From: an uncultured Acidimicrobiales bacterium
Lineage (GTDB): Bacteria > Actinomycetota > Acidimicrobiia > Acidimicrobiales > CADCSY01
Assembly (NCBI GenBank): GCA_902805555.1
Contig: CADCSY010000092.1
Location: forward strand, 3,006 to 67,005
Direction: 5' to 3'
DNA length: 64,000 nt
Part shown: piece after piece, positions 18,921 to 27,434 of the stretch
Numbering within the stretch: position 1 is the stretch's first letter
Layout of the letters: each line of letters begins with the position of its first letter
Notes under the pieces: model-generated
The model's input: only the letters and a program-made list of their open reading frames with translations
What the model was told of the DNA's origin: nothing
The model's database searches: none
Made by a program: the position numbers and the translations under genes

Positions 18921-20224
18921 GTGCCGGCGCCGACCACCCGCAGCATGCTGGTGATGCGGTCCACCACGTCGAGCTCGCGCAGGTCGCGGAGCGTCGCCTG
19001 GATGGCGGACTCGGGCGCCTCGTGCGTGATGAAGATGATCCGAGCCTCACCGCCGGGTCCGTCGTCCGCCACCAGCTCCTGCTCCATCGAGCCGATCGAC
19101 ACGTCGTGCTCGGCGAACACGCCGGACACGGTGTGCAGCACACCGGGCCGGTCGAGCACCTCGAGGTGCAGGTAGTAGCGCGAGCGGACCTCGTCCATCG
19201 GCCGGATGGTGGCCCGGGGCAGCAGGCCGAGCGTGGCAGCCGTGCCCTTGCGGAGGTTGCCGGCGGCATCGATGACGTCGCCGAGGACCGCGCTGGCCGT
19301 GGGCGGGCCACCGGCTCCCCGGCCGTAGAACATGAGCTCGCCGACGGCCTCGCCCTCGACGAACACGGCGTTGAAGCTGTCCCTGACCGTCGCCAGGGGG
19401 TGGCTGAGCGGGACCATCGCCGGGTGGACGCGGACCGCGACCCGCTGGTCCGGCCCCTGCTCGGCCACCGCCAGGAGCTTGATGACGTAGCCGAGCCTGG
19501 CGGCGACCGCCACGTCAGCGGGCGTCACGTCGGAGATGCCCTCGTGGTACACGTCCCCGGCCACGACGTGGGCCCCGAAGGCGATCGTGGCGATGATGGC
19601 GGCCTTCGCGCCCGAGTCGTAGCCCTCGACGTCGGCGGTCGGGTCCCGCTCCGCGTAGCCGAGGCCCTGCGCCTCGGCGAGGGCCTCCCCGTAGGCGGCA
19701 CCGGCCTCGGTCATGCGGGTGAGGATGTAGTTGGTCGTCCCGTTCACGATCCCGGTGGCGCGGTGGATGTGCTCCCCCGCGAGCGACTCGCGGAGGGGGC
19801 GGACGAGGGGGATCCCGCCGGCGACCGCCGCCTCGAAGAGCAGGTCCACCCCGGCTGCGTCAGCCGCCCCGAACAGCTCGGCTGCGGTGTTGGCCACGAG
19901 CTCCTTGTTCGCGGTGACCACCGGCTTGCCGCCCTTCAGCGCATCGAGCACGAAGGTGCGGGCCGGCTCGATGCCCCCGATGGCCTCGACCACGAGGTCC
20001 ACGTCGGGGTCGGCGACGACGTCGGCCGCGTCGTGGGTGAAGCACGACTGCGGGAGGTCGACGGGGCGGTCCTTGCCGAGGTTGCGCACGGCCACCCGCG
20101 CGACCTGGAGCCGGAGGCCGGTCCTGCGCTCGATGGCGTCTCCCTGCGCGGCGACGAGCGTGACGAGGGCGGCGCCGACGTTGCCGCAGCCCAGCAGCCC
20201 GATGCGGATGGGGGACGGTGCCAC
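18917..20224 (-). CDS. hom: Homoserine dehydrogenase with ACT domain
   Basis: 435 residues. It reduces aspartate semialdehyde to homoserine. GLLGCGNVGAALV is the NAD(P) site, VTANKELVAN and GIVNGTTNYILTRM are family motifs, and AERDPTADVEGYDSGAKAA contains catalytic Asp/Lys. The last 80 residues (YYLHLEVLDRPGVLHTVSG) form an ACT domain, so threonine feedback is likely. GTG 20224 has TACCGT six bases upstream, consistent with a leaderless start. First gene of hom-thrC. Confidence 0.96.
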   Translation of the reverse strand: MAPSPIRIGLLGCGNVGAALVTLVAAQGDAIERRTGLRLQVARVAVRNLGKDRPVDLPQSCFTHDAADVVADPDVDLVVEAIGGIEPARTFVLDALKGGKPVVTANKELVANTAAELFGAADAAGVDLLFEAAVAGGIPLVRPLRESLAGEHIHRATGIVNGTTNYILTRMTEAGAAYGEALAEAQGLGYAERDPTADVEGYDSGAKAAIIATIAFGAHVVAGDVYHEGISDVTPADVAVAARLGYVIKLLAVAEQGPDQRVAVRVHPAMVPLSHPLATVRDSFNAVFVEGEAVGELMFYGRGAGGPPTASAVLGDVIDAAGNLRKGTAATLGLLPRATIRPMDEVRSRYYLHLEVLDRPGVLHTVSGVFAEHDVSIGSMEQELVADDGPGGEARIIFITHEAPESAIQATLRDLRELDVVDRITSMLRVVGAGT

Positions 20225-20230
20225 CCGTCC

Positions 20231-20236
20231 ACGGTA
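20231..20236 (-). promoter_or_regulatory. Candidate -10 (TACCGT) of hom-thrC, leaderless
   Basis: TACCGT on the minus strand six bases before the hom GTG with no Shine-Dalgarno. Confidence 0.45.
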
Positions 20237-20266
20237 CCGGGCGCCCGCTCCCGGCCCGAAGCCGGA

Positions 20267-20569
20267 TCAGGGCTCCGTGCCCTCCGGGGACCCGGGGCCG
20301 CCCGGGCGTCGCTGCTCCGCCTCGAGCGCCTCCCGCAGCCGGCGTTGCCGCGCCTCGTGGGCCGCCAGCGCGGCCGGCTGGGCCTCGCCCTGGCGGACGC
20401 CGACCACCCCGAGCCCGACGAGCAGGACGGCCACCAGCAGCGCCACCGCCACGCCGATCGCCACGCTCCCGGTGAGCGCGAGGACGACGCCGCCGAGGAG
20501 GAGGGCGCAGACGATCCCGACGGTGGCCACCGCCCGGAAGCGCGCCCGCACCGACCGGTCGCCGGTCAC
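20267..20569 (-). CDS. Small two-TM membrane protein, unknown function
   Basis: 100 residues with two hydrophobic segments (about 15-33 and 36-57), then a charged tail rich in Arg, Glu and Gln (ARQRRLREALEAEQRR). It lies between lysA and hom on the same strand, so it may be cotranscribed with amino-acid genes. No family recognised. GTG 20569 is the first start in the frame. Confidence 0.6.
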   Translation of the reverse strand: MTGDRSVRARFRAVATVGIVCALLLGGVVLALTGSVAIGVAVALLVAVLLVGLGVVGVRQGEAQPAALAAHEARQRRLREALEAEQRRPGGPGSPEGTEP

Positions 20570-20666
20570 GTCCCCGCCGCGCCCTGCGGCCGGGCGCTCC
20601 GGCCCCGATCGCTGCGCTGCCTCGTCGTCCGCTCGGGGTGCCAGGACGGGCCGATGGCCGCTCGGC

Positions 20667-21947
20667 TCACAGGTCGAGGCGGAGGAGGTCGTCGAGCGTC
20701 TCGCGCCGCACGACCAGGCGGGCCTCGCCGTCGGCGACGAACACCACCGCAGGCCTCGGGACCTTGTTGTAGTTGGAGGCCATCGAGTGCCCGTAGGCCC
20801 CGGTGACCGGCGTGGCGAGCACGTCGCCGACCGCCACGTCCGCCGGCAGGGCGGCGTCGCGCACGATCAGGTCGCCGGACTCGCAGTGCTTGCCGACGAC
20901 GTGGGCTGCGAACGGACGAGCCGCATCGGCGGCCCGGGGGAGGAAGGTCTCGTAGCCGCTGCCGTAGAGGACGGGTCGGGGGTTGTCGCTCATGCCCCCG
21001 TCGACCGCCAGGAAGGTCCGCACCCCGGCCACCTCCTTCACCGTCCCGACGGTGTACAGGGTGACGGCGGCCCCGGCCACGATCGAGCGTCCAGGCTCGA
21101 CCGCGAGGCGGGCCGTGATGCCGGCGGCGGCGCAGGCACGACGGAGCACACCCCCCCACTCCGTGATGGACGGCGTCTCCTCGCCCTCCACGTAGGCCAC
21201 ACCGAGCCCGCCGCCGAGGGACAGCTCGGGCAGGCCGAGGGGGCCGACGAAGCCTGCCAGCGCCTCGACGGCGAGGGCGAAGCTGGAGAGCGCGAACACG
21301 TTGCTCCCGATGTGGGCGTGGACCCCGACGAGGTCGACCGCCCGGGAGGCTGTCGCCCGGTCCGCGGCCGTCGCAGCGGCCCCGGTGGAGAGGGTGAAGC
21401 CGAACTTCGAGTCGTCCTGACCGGTCTGCACGTACACGTGGGTGTGGGCCTCGACCCCGGGGGTCACCCGGAGCAGGACCTGCGGGACCCTCGCCCCTCC
21501 TGCCACGAGGTCCTCCAGCCGGTCGAGCTCGTCGTGGCTGTCGACCACGATGCGCCCGACGCCGGCCTCCAGCGCCGTCGACAGCTCGTCGGTCGACTTG
21601 TTGTTGCCGTGGAGGACGATGCGCCCGGGGTCGGCGCCCCCGGCCAGGGCGACGTGGAGCTCGCCGCCAGTGGCGACGTCGATGCCCATCCCCTCCTCGG
21701 CCACCAGCGACGCCATCGCCTTGCAGAGGAACGCCTTGCTGGCGTAGCTGGCGCCCTCGCCGAAGGCGGCCACCGCCTCCCGGCAGCGCTTCCTCAGGTG
21801 GAGCTCGTCGTAGACGAACAGCGGCGTCCCGTGCTCCACCGCCAGCTCGCACAGGTCGACGCCGCCGACGGAGAGCCGACCCGACGGGTCGAACGAGGCG
21901 GTCAGGGGCAGCAGGTGGGGCGGCAGCGGCCCTCGGCTCGACGGCAC
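20667..21947 (-). CDS. lysA: Diaminopimelate decarboxylase
   Basis: 426 residues. Makes lysine from meso-DAP with PLP. YASKAFLCKAMASLVAEEGM carries the PLP lysine, VGVHAHIGSNVF and LSLGGGLGVAY bind phosphate, and GKHCESGDLIVRDA holds the catalytic Cys of the partner active site (CESGD). lysA upstream of hom and thrC is a recurrent actinobacterial order. GTG 21947 start. Confidence 0.96.
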   Translation of the reverse strand: MPSSRGPLPPHLLPLTASFDPSGRLSVGGVDLCELAVEHGTPLFVYDELHLRKRCREAVAAFGEGASYASKAFLCKAMASLVAEEGMGIDVATGGELHVALAGGADPGRIVLHGNNKSTDELSTALEAGVGRIVVDSHDELDRLEDLVAGGARVPQVLLRVTPGVEAHTHVYVQTGQDDSKFGFTLSTGAAATAADRATASRAVDLVGVHAHIGSNVFALSSFALAVEALAGFVGPLGLPELSLGGGLGVAYVEGEETPSITEWGGVLRRACAAAGITARLAVEPGRSIVAGAAVTLYTVGTVKEVAGVRTFLAVDGGMSDNPRPVLYGSGYETFLPRAADAARPFAAHVVGKHCESGDLIVRDAALPADVAVGDVLATPVTGAYGHSMASNYNKVPRPAVVFVADGEARLVVRRETLDDLLRLDL

Positions 21948-22092
21948 GTGGTGCTACCGGTCGAGCTGGACGACGAGGACGTCGCCGTGGCGCCAGGGCG
22001 TGCACACCGGCTGGTCCCCGGCCATCGGAACGAGGGGGCCGACCACCGACGCAGGCTACCGGCGCCTGCACGCCGCCCGGGAACCCGGCGGC

Positions 22093-22098
22093 TAGCGT
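22093..22098 (+). promoter_or_regulatory. Candidate -10 (TAGCGT) of hydrolase gene
   Basis: TAGCGT nine bases before GTG 22108; no ribosome binding site in the gap. Confidence 0.35.
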
Positions 22099-22107
22099 CT
22101 CGTCCCC

Positions 22108-23061
22108 GTGACCGACCGGCAGCGCCTCCGCCTGCGCCACATCAGGATCCACGGCCACGAGGTGGGCTACCGGATGGCCGGCGAGGGTCCTGGCCTCGTC
22201 CTCGTCCACGGCCTCACCGGCAGCTCCACGACGTGGCGGGAGGTCATGCCGGCCCTGACCGAGCGCTTCACCGTCCTCGCCCCCGACCTGCTCGGCCACG
22301 GCGAGTCGGCCAAGCCGCGCGGCGACTACTCGCTCGGGGCCTTCGCCAGCGGCGTGCGGGACCTGATGGTCGCCCTGGGCATGGAGCGGGCCACCGTCGT
22401 GGGCCACTCGCTCGGGGGCGGCGTCGCGCTGCAGCTCGCCTACCAGTTCCCCGAGCGCTGCGAGCGGCTCGTGCTCGTCAACAGCGGCGGGCTCGGCAAG
22501 GAGGTGCACGCCATCCTCCGGGCCGTGGCGCTGCCCGGGAGCGAGCTCGTCATGCCCTTCGTGCTGGCGCCGCAGGTGCAGCAGCTCCTCGCCTCCGCCG
22601 GCGCCGTGGCCGCCCGCCTCGGCTTCCGCTCCTCCGTCCGGGGCGCAGAGGTGTGGCGCAGCTACACCGGCCTCACCGAGGTCCGGGGCAGGACCGCCTT
22701 CGTGCACACGGTCCGCTCCGTGATCGACGTCACCGGCCAGCGCGTCAGCGCCCGCGACCGGCTGTACCTGGCGGAGGAGATCCCCACCCTCGTCGTCTGG
22801 GGCGACCGCGACCGGATCATCCCCGTGTCCCACGCCCACGCCACCCACGAGCTGATCCCGGGCAGCCGGCTCGAGATCGTCGAGGGCGTCGGCCACTTCC
22901 TGCCGTTCGAGGCCCCGGACGCCTTCCTCCGGGCCCTCCTCGGCTTCGTCGACACCACCGAGCCGGCAGCGCCCGACGAGGGGCGGTTCCGCTCCCTCAT
23001 GCTCGCCCGGACCCAGCAGCAGCTCGCAGGTGCAGAGCAAGGGGTGGCGGAGCCCGCCTGA
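22108..23061 (+). CDS. Alpha/beta hydrolase
   Basis: 317 residues. LVLVHGLTGSSTTW gives the oxyanion HG, VVGHSLGGGVALQLA the nucleophile Ser in GxSxG, VVWGDRDRIIPVSHA the acid and VEGVGHFLPFEAPD the His. The lid region is longer than minimal. No signal peptide, so cytosolic. The close match to meta-cleavage/epoxide hydrolase-like members does not fix the substrate. Confidence 0.88.
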   Translation: MTDRQRLRLRHIRIHGHEVGYRMAGEGPGLVLVHGLTGSSTTWREVMPALTERFTVLAPDLLGHGESAKPRGDYSLGAFASGVRDLMVALGMERATVVGHSLGGGVALQLAYQFPERCERLVLVNSGGLGKEVHAILRAVALPGSELVMPFVLAPQVQQLLASAGAVAARLGFRSSVRGAEVWRSYTGLTEVRGRTAFVHTVRSVIDVTGQRVSARDRLYLAEEIPTLVVWGDRDRIIPVSHAHATHELIPGSRLEIVEGVGHFLPFEAPDAFLRALLGFVDTTEPAAPDEGRFRSLMLARTQQQLAGAEQGVAEPA

Positions 23062-23069
23062 GGCCGAGG

Positions 23070-23999
23070 TCAGCCGAGGCCGTGCGCGGCGAGCCAACCG
23101 GAGGCGACGGCGGCGTGGTCCTCACCACGGTCGAGCCGCCGGTTCAGGTCGACGAGGGTCGGCTCGTCCAGTCGCGCCGTCACCCGCTCGACCACCTCCA
23201 CCACCTCCTTCCCGTACGCCGACGTGATCGCCGTCCGGAGCACCGGGACGACGTTCTCCGCCGGCTGCAGCCCACGGTCGTCCTCGAGGAGGACGAGCTC
23301 CTCGCCGGCCAGGGCCCCGTTCGTGGTGAAGAGCAGGGCGACGTCGACCCGCCCGGAGCCGAGCGCCGCCAGGGTGAGGGGGCCGCCGCTGTCGAGCGCC
23401 TCCACCGCTGCGAACTCGAGCTCGTAGACCTCCTCCAACCCGGCGAGGCACAGCGGCCGCTGCGGGCACTCGGCCGGCCCGCCGAACGTCAGCTGGGCGG
23501 CGACGGGGATGAGGTCGCTGAGCGCCCGGAGCCCGTGCTCCTCCGCGGTCGCCCGGGTGACGACGAAGCCGTTCCTGTTCTGGCCCGGCGCGTGCTGGAG
23601 GACGCTGATGTGGTGCGTCTCGTAGGCCGCAGCCAGCAGCTCGCGCGCCTCCATCGGGTCGCGCACGGGGGGCTCCCCGGGGGCGGCGAAGGCGAGGGCC
23701 GACCCGAGGTACTCGGGGACGAGGTCGACCAGCCCCTGGTGCAGCGCGGGCTGGACGACCTCGCGAGCGCCGAGCCGCAGCTGCCGGTCGACCGGGAAGC
23801 CGGCACGGGTGAGCGCCGTCGCGTACAGCTCGCCGATCAGCGCGCTCTCGCCGAAGTTGAACGACGCCACGGTGATGGAGGCGTCGAGCTCGGCTGCGCT
23901 CGGTCGCCCGGGTCCACCACCCGCACAGGCCGAGGCGACGAGCGCCGCAGCCAGGAGCGCCGCCCCGAGCGGGCTTCGACGTGCGACACCGCTCCACAT
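23070..23999 (-). CDS. Glycine betaine/choline-type ABC transporter substrate-binding lipoprotein
   Basis: 309 residues. An N-terminal hydrophobic signal ends in LVASAC, a lipobox. The mature part reads ITVASFNFGESALIGELYA and LVPEYLGSALAF, the pattern of OsmF/ProX (OpuAC type II) binding proteins, with a late GKEVVEVVERVTARLDEPTL segment. No permease or ATPase gene is adjacent, so it is an orphan receptor or partners with a distant system. TAGCAT lies nine bases upstream of ATG 23999. Confidence 0.85.
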   Translation of the reverse strand: MWSGVARRSPLGAALLAAALVASACAGGGPGRPSAAELDASITVASFNFGESALIGELYATALTRAGFPVDRQLRLGAREVVQPALHQGLVDLVPEYLGSALAFAAPGEPPVRDPMEARELLAAAYETHHISVLQHAPGQNRNGFVVTRATAEEHGLRALSDLIPVAAQLTFGGPAECPQRPLCLAGLEEVYELEFAAVEALDSGGPLTLAALGSGRVDVALLFTTNGALAGEELVLLEDDRGLQPAENVVPVLRTAITSAYGKEVVEVVERVTARLDEPTLVDLNRRLDRGEDHAAVASGWLAAHGLG

Positions 24000-24061
24000 G
24001 GCGCCCGTATGCTACGGCTCGATCGGCCCGGCTGAGAGGCCCGCGGGAGGGGAGGAACGTC

Positions 24062-25741
24062 TTGGAGACGGCCCACCACGCGCCTCGACCACACCACGGC
24101 CGGGCCCGGCCCGACCGGCGCCGGCGGCCGTCGGGCGAGCCGCCGCCCCTCCCGCGCAACCTCGAGCGGAGCGGGTGGGCCTACCTCGGGCTGGCTGCTG
24201 CGGTGGGCACCCTCTGGGTCGCGGCCTTCACCTTCGCGCCCTTCTCCGAAGCCGTGACGCGGGCCGACCTCGCCTTGCTCGAGGCGCTCGAGCGGGTCCG
24301 GTTCGAGCCGCTCACCACCCTGCTGCGGGGCGTCCGCATGCTGGGCGAGGACTCGGCCTACCGCCCGGTCCGCTGGGCCCTGGTGGTGGCCCTCCTCCTG
24401 CTGCGGCGCTTCCGGCACCTGCTCGTGTTCCTGGGCACCACCCTCGTGGTGAACCTCCTCAGCATCAGCGTCGCCTCGCTCATCGCCCGGCCGAGGCCCG
24501 TCGGCATCGACCACGCCGTCGGCTGGGAGGGCTTCTCGCACCCGTCCGTCCCGGTGGCCGGGTTCGCGGTGACAGCGGTCGGGCTCCTGTACACCCTCCT
24601 GCCCCACGGGCCGTTGCGCAACAGGGGCAAGGTCGTCGCCGGCGCGCTCGTGTTCGCCCTGTCCGCGGCTCGTGTGTACCTCGGTGTCGACCACCTGAGC
24701 GACGTCCTCGTGGCCGTGGTGGTGGGGATGTCGTTCCCGGTCGTCGCGTTCCGCCTCCTGACGCCGAACATCGCCTTCCCGCTCAGGTACACGAGGGGGC
24801 GGGCGGCCCACCTCGACGTCGGGGGGAGGCGCGGCGCCGCCATCCGCACCGCGCTCAGCCAGCAGCTCGGCATCGAGGTGACCGACATCCAGCCGTTCAA
24901 CCTCGAGGGATCCGCCGGCTCGACCCCCCTGCGCCTCGACGTCGCCAACCCCGGCCAGGCCCCCTCCCAGCTCTTCGGGAAGCTCTACGCCTGGAGCCAC
25001 CTGCGGGCCGACCGCTCGTACAAGCTCGTCCGCACCATCCGGTACGGGCGCCTGGAGGACGAGCACCCGTTCCGCAGCGTCCGCGCGCTCGTCGAGTACG
25101 AGGACTACCTGCTGCGACTGCTGCGCGACGCGGGCCTGCCCGTCGCCGAGCCGCTCGGGATCGTCGAGATCACCCCCGAGCGGGAGTACCTGCTCGTCAC
25201 CGACTTCCTCGACGGCGCGCAGGAGATCGACCAGGTCGAGGTGGACGACGGCGTGATCGACCAGGGCCTGGTCCTCGTGCGGCGCATGTGGGACGCGGGC
25301 CTCGCCCATCGCGACATCAAGCCGGCCAACATCCTCGTCAAGGACGGCCGGGTGCACCTCGTCGACGTCGCCTTCGCGACCGTCCGCCCGTCACCGTGGC
25401 GACAGGCGGTGGACCTCGCCAACATGATGCTCGTCCTCGCCCTGCGCACCGACGCGTCCCGGGTCTACGAGCGAGCTCGGCTGCAGTTCGACGACGACGA
25501 GATCGCCGAGGCCTTCGCCGCCACCCACGGGGTCACCCTCCCGTCGCAGCTCCGCGCCCTCCTGCGAGCCGACGGCCGCGACCTCGTGGGCCAGTTCAGG
25601 GCGATGGCACCCGACCGCCGGCCCATCTCCATCCAGCGCTGGACCTGGCGGCGCGTCGTGCTGACCGCTGGCGTGGCGGCGGGCGGCCTGGTCGTCGTGT
25701 CGATCGTGGTCGCCAACCTCAAGATGGCGGGCCTGCGGTGA
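24062..25741 (+). CDS. PAP2-like domain fused to an intact protein-kinase-like domain
   Basis: 559 residues. TTG 24062 is chosen because GGGAGGGGAGG (24045-24055) lies at good spacing; an upstream ATG has no such signal. Residues 36-232 have about six membrane segments and a PAP2 layout, but all three motifs are changed: ARPRP without the motif-1 Lys, HPSVP where PSGH is expected, and RVYLGVDHLSD where Asp replaces the motif-3 His and a His follows it. Residues 255-500 resemble LPS/RIO-type kinases with FGK307, H416-R417-D418, N423 and D435 (VDVAF in place of DFG). A final membrane segment lies at about 532-553. Stop overlaps the next gene. Confidence 0.85.
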   Translation: METAHHAPRPHHGRARPDRRRRPSGEPPPLPRNLERSGWAYLGLAAAVGTLWVAAFTFAPFSEAVTRADLALLEALERVRFEPLTTLLRGVRMLGEDSAYRPVRWALVVALLLLRRFRHLLVFLGTTLVVNLLSISVASLIARPRPVGIDHAVGWEGFSHPSVPVAGFAVTAVGLLYTLLPHGPLRNRGKVVAGALVFALSAARVYLGVDHLSDVLVAVVVGMSFPVVAFRLLTPNIAFPLRYTRGRAAHLDVGGRRGAAIRTALSQQLGIEVTDIQPFNLEGSAGSTPLRLDVANPGQAPSQLFGKLYAWSHLRADRSYKLVRTIRYGRLEDEHPFRSVRALVEYEDYLLRLLRDAGLPVAEPLGIVEITPEREYLLVTDFLDGAQEIDQVEVDDGVIDQGLVLVRRMWDAGLAHRDIKPANILVKDGRVHLVDVAFATVRPSPWRQAVDLANMMLVLALRTDASRVYERARLQFDDDEIAEAFAATHGVTLPSQLRALLRADGRDLVGQFRAMAPDRRPISIQRWTWRRVVLTAGVAAGGLVVVSIVVANLKMAGLR

Positions 25742-26301
25742 GGGTGGCCGGGGCCGTCGTCGTCGGGCTCGTCGCCGCCCTGCTCACGGGGTGCGGGGAT
25801 GCAGGCGAGACGTCGGGGGCGGGCGTCCCGGAGTGCGAGGCGTCGGGGGAGCTGGTCACGATCGCGCAGGCGGTGCCGTCGGCGACCTTCGTCCCCTGCA
25901 TCGAGGAGCTCCCCGTGGGCTGGTCGTTCGGCGGCATGGAGGTGAGGGACGGTCGGGCCAGCTTCTCGTTGAGCAACGACCGCGCCGGCGTCCGGTCGGT
26001 CGAGGTGACGCTGGAGGAGACGTGCGACACCAGCGGGGCCACGGAGCTCTCCGGCAGCGGCAGGCCCGGTCGGTTCCTCCGCGTGGACCAGCTGGCGACC
26101 CGGCGCCGGGGCGCCTGGCTCCACCGCTTCCCGGGTGGCTGCGTCACCTACGGGTTCTCGGTGCCCACGGACACCTACGACTTCGACGCCTTCAACGTCG
26201 AGCTCGAGAGCGCGCTGGGGTTCTTCTCCCGACGGACGATCGCCGCCGACGTCATGCGCCGCTACGGCGCCGAGCTCGACGGCTCCACCACCTCGACCTG
26301 A
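25738..26301 (+). CDS. Putative lipoprotein, unknown function
   Basis: 187 residues. VVVGLVAALLTGCGD is a lipoprotein signal with an LLTGC lipobox; the GTG overlaps the fusion-gene stop (GTGA), so the two are translated together. Mature part has four more Cys residues (ECEAS, PCIEE, TCDTS, GCVTY), perhaps two disulfides, and alternating beta strands. Likely displayed on the outer face of the cytoplasmic membrane as a partner of the kinase fusion; this is context only. The last 40 bases overlap the convergent YbhN-type gene. Confidence 0.75.
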   Translation: MRVAGAVVVGLVAALLTGCGDAGETSGAGVPECEASGELVTIAQAVPSATFVPCIEELPVGWSFGGMEVRDGRASFSLSNDRAGVRSVEVTLEETCDTSGATELSGSGRPGRFLRVDQLATRRRGAWLHRFPGGCVTYGFSVPTDTYDFDAFNVELESALGFFSRRTIAADVMRRYGAELDGSTTST

Positions 26302-27362
26302 TCGGGCTGGTCCGCCGGGCCCCGCCTCCGGCGCCAGAGGAGGAGCGAGAGGCCGCCCGCGGGGATCGGCAGGAGGTAGGTGATCGCCCGGTAGACGAGG
26401 ACGGCCGCCAGGACGGGCTCCCGCTCGCCGCCGGCGGCGACGAGCGCAGCGGTGAGTCCGAGCTCCACGACGCCGAGGCCACCGGGGGTGATCGGCAGCG
26501 CGCTGACGAGCCGTACGAAGGCGAAGCCGGCGAGCGCGGCCGCCCACGACACCTCGTCCTCCGAGACGCCCACGTGGCGGAGCGACAGCAACAGGACCCC
26601 GAACAGCGAGAGGTGGCTCACCAGGGTGGCGATCGTGAGCGGGACCCAGCGCTCCCGGAGCAGGCCGGTGGTGGACGACCTGAAGTCGACCGCCGCCTCG
26701 TCCCAGCCCGTCACCGGTCGGAGGCGGACGGTGCGGCGCAGCCCGCTCACGACGCGGGCGGCGGCGGCCCCGATCCTGCGGGCCCCCGCCTCGCTGCGGA
26801 GGAGGATCGCCAGGGCCGCGACAGCACCCGCCAGGCTCGCGACACCGGCGGCGGCGGCGGCCACCGACCCCGTGGTGGTCCCACCGCCGAGCGCGACGAG
26901 TGCCAGGGCCGCGACCGGGAGGGCGAGCTTGACGAAGATGTTCCAGACGCCGGTGACGAGCACGAGCAGGGTGATCTCCGGGCGCCGGAAGCCCCAGGAC
27001 GCGAGCATCGCCCAGGTGACCCCGATGCCGAACCCGGCCCCGGCGGGGACGGTGTTGGCGACAGCCGTGGACGCCTCGGTCACCAGCAGCGCCCTGCCGA
27101 CGGGCAGGCCGGGGAGCGCGGCCTGGTACACGAGCGCGTAGCTCGCGAGGTTCCAGACCCCGAGGAGCAGCAAGGAGGCGAGCTCGAGCCCGGTCATGGC
27201 CCGGACCTGCTCCAGGACCTCCGAGAGGTCGGCGACGCGGGGCAGGACGACGACGAACACCACTGCCACGACCGCGAGCGGGAGCAGCACGCGCAGGAGG
27301 CGCCGCGTCACGCCCTCGGGCCGTGAAGGTGCGCGCTCGCCCACCACCTCGACGTCGGCCAC
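26262..27362 (-). CDS. YbhN/lysylphosphatidylglycerol synthase-type integral membrane protein (UPF0104)
   Basis: 366 residues, about eight to nine hydrophobic segments, no soluble synthase domain. NTVPAGAGFGIGVTWAML and LPITPGGLGVVELGL are the repeated P-x-G-x-G patterns of the MprF flippase/YbhN family. Such proteins are thought to move lipids across the membrane. It lies between the two PAP2-kinase genes on the opposite strand, an arrangement that suggests a shared lipid job. GTG 27362. Confidence 0.85.
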   Translation of the reverse strand: MADVEVVGERAPSRPEGVTRRLLRVLLPLAVVAVVFVVVLPRVADLSEVLEQVRAMTGLELASLLLLGVWNLASYALVYQAALPGLPVGRALLVTEASTAVANTVPAGAGFGIGVTWAMLASWGFRRPEITLLVLVTGVWNIFVKLALPVAALALVALGGGTTTGSVAAAAAGVASLAGAVAALAILLRSEAGARRIGAAAARVVSGLRRTVRLRPVTGWDEAAVDFRSSTTGLLRERWVPLTIATLVSHLSLFGVLLLSLRHVGVSEDEVSWAAALAGFAFVRLVSALPITPGGLGVVELGLTAALVAAGGEREPVLAAVLVYRAITYLLPIPAGGLSLLLWRRRRGPADQPDQVEVVEPSSSAP

Positions 27363-27391
27363 CTCGTCGTCCTCCCGCTGGTCGTGCTCGC

Positions 27392-27397
27392 TACGCT
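27392..27397 (+). promoter_or_regulatory. Candidate -10 (TACGCT) of second PAP2-kinase gene
   Basis: TACGCT about 38 bases before GTG 27435, leaving a short leader that contains GGAGGG at 27422-27427. Confidence 0.35.
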
Positions 27398-27434
27398 GCT
27401 GCGTCCTGGCGCCAGGTCCTCGGAGGGTACGACA

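Noticed and set aside
20566-23097. 843-codon frame on the minus strand over lysA and the hydrolase
   Set aside because: It is out of frame with lysA and antisense to the hydrolase; both real genes have clear motifs. High G+C keeps shadow frames open.
24030-24060. CTGAGA-like motif before the first PAP2-kinase gene, as a TPP riboswitch
   Set aside because: The other conserved thi-box parts are missing; only the ribosome site is supported.
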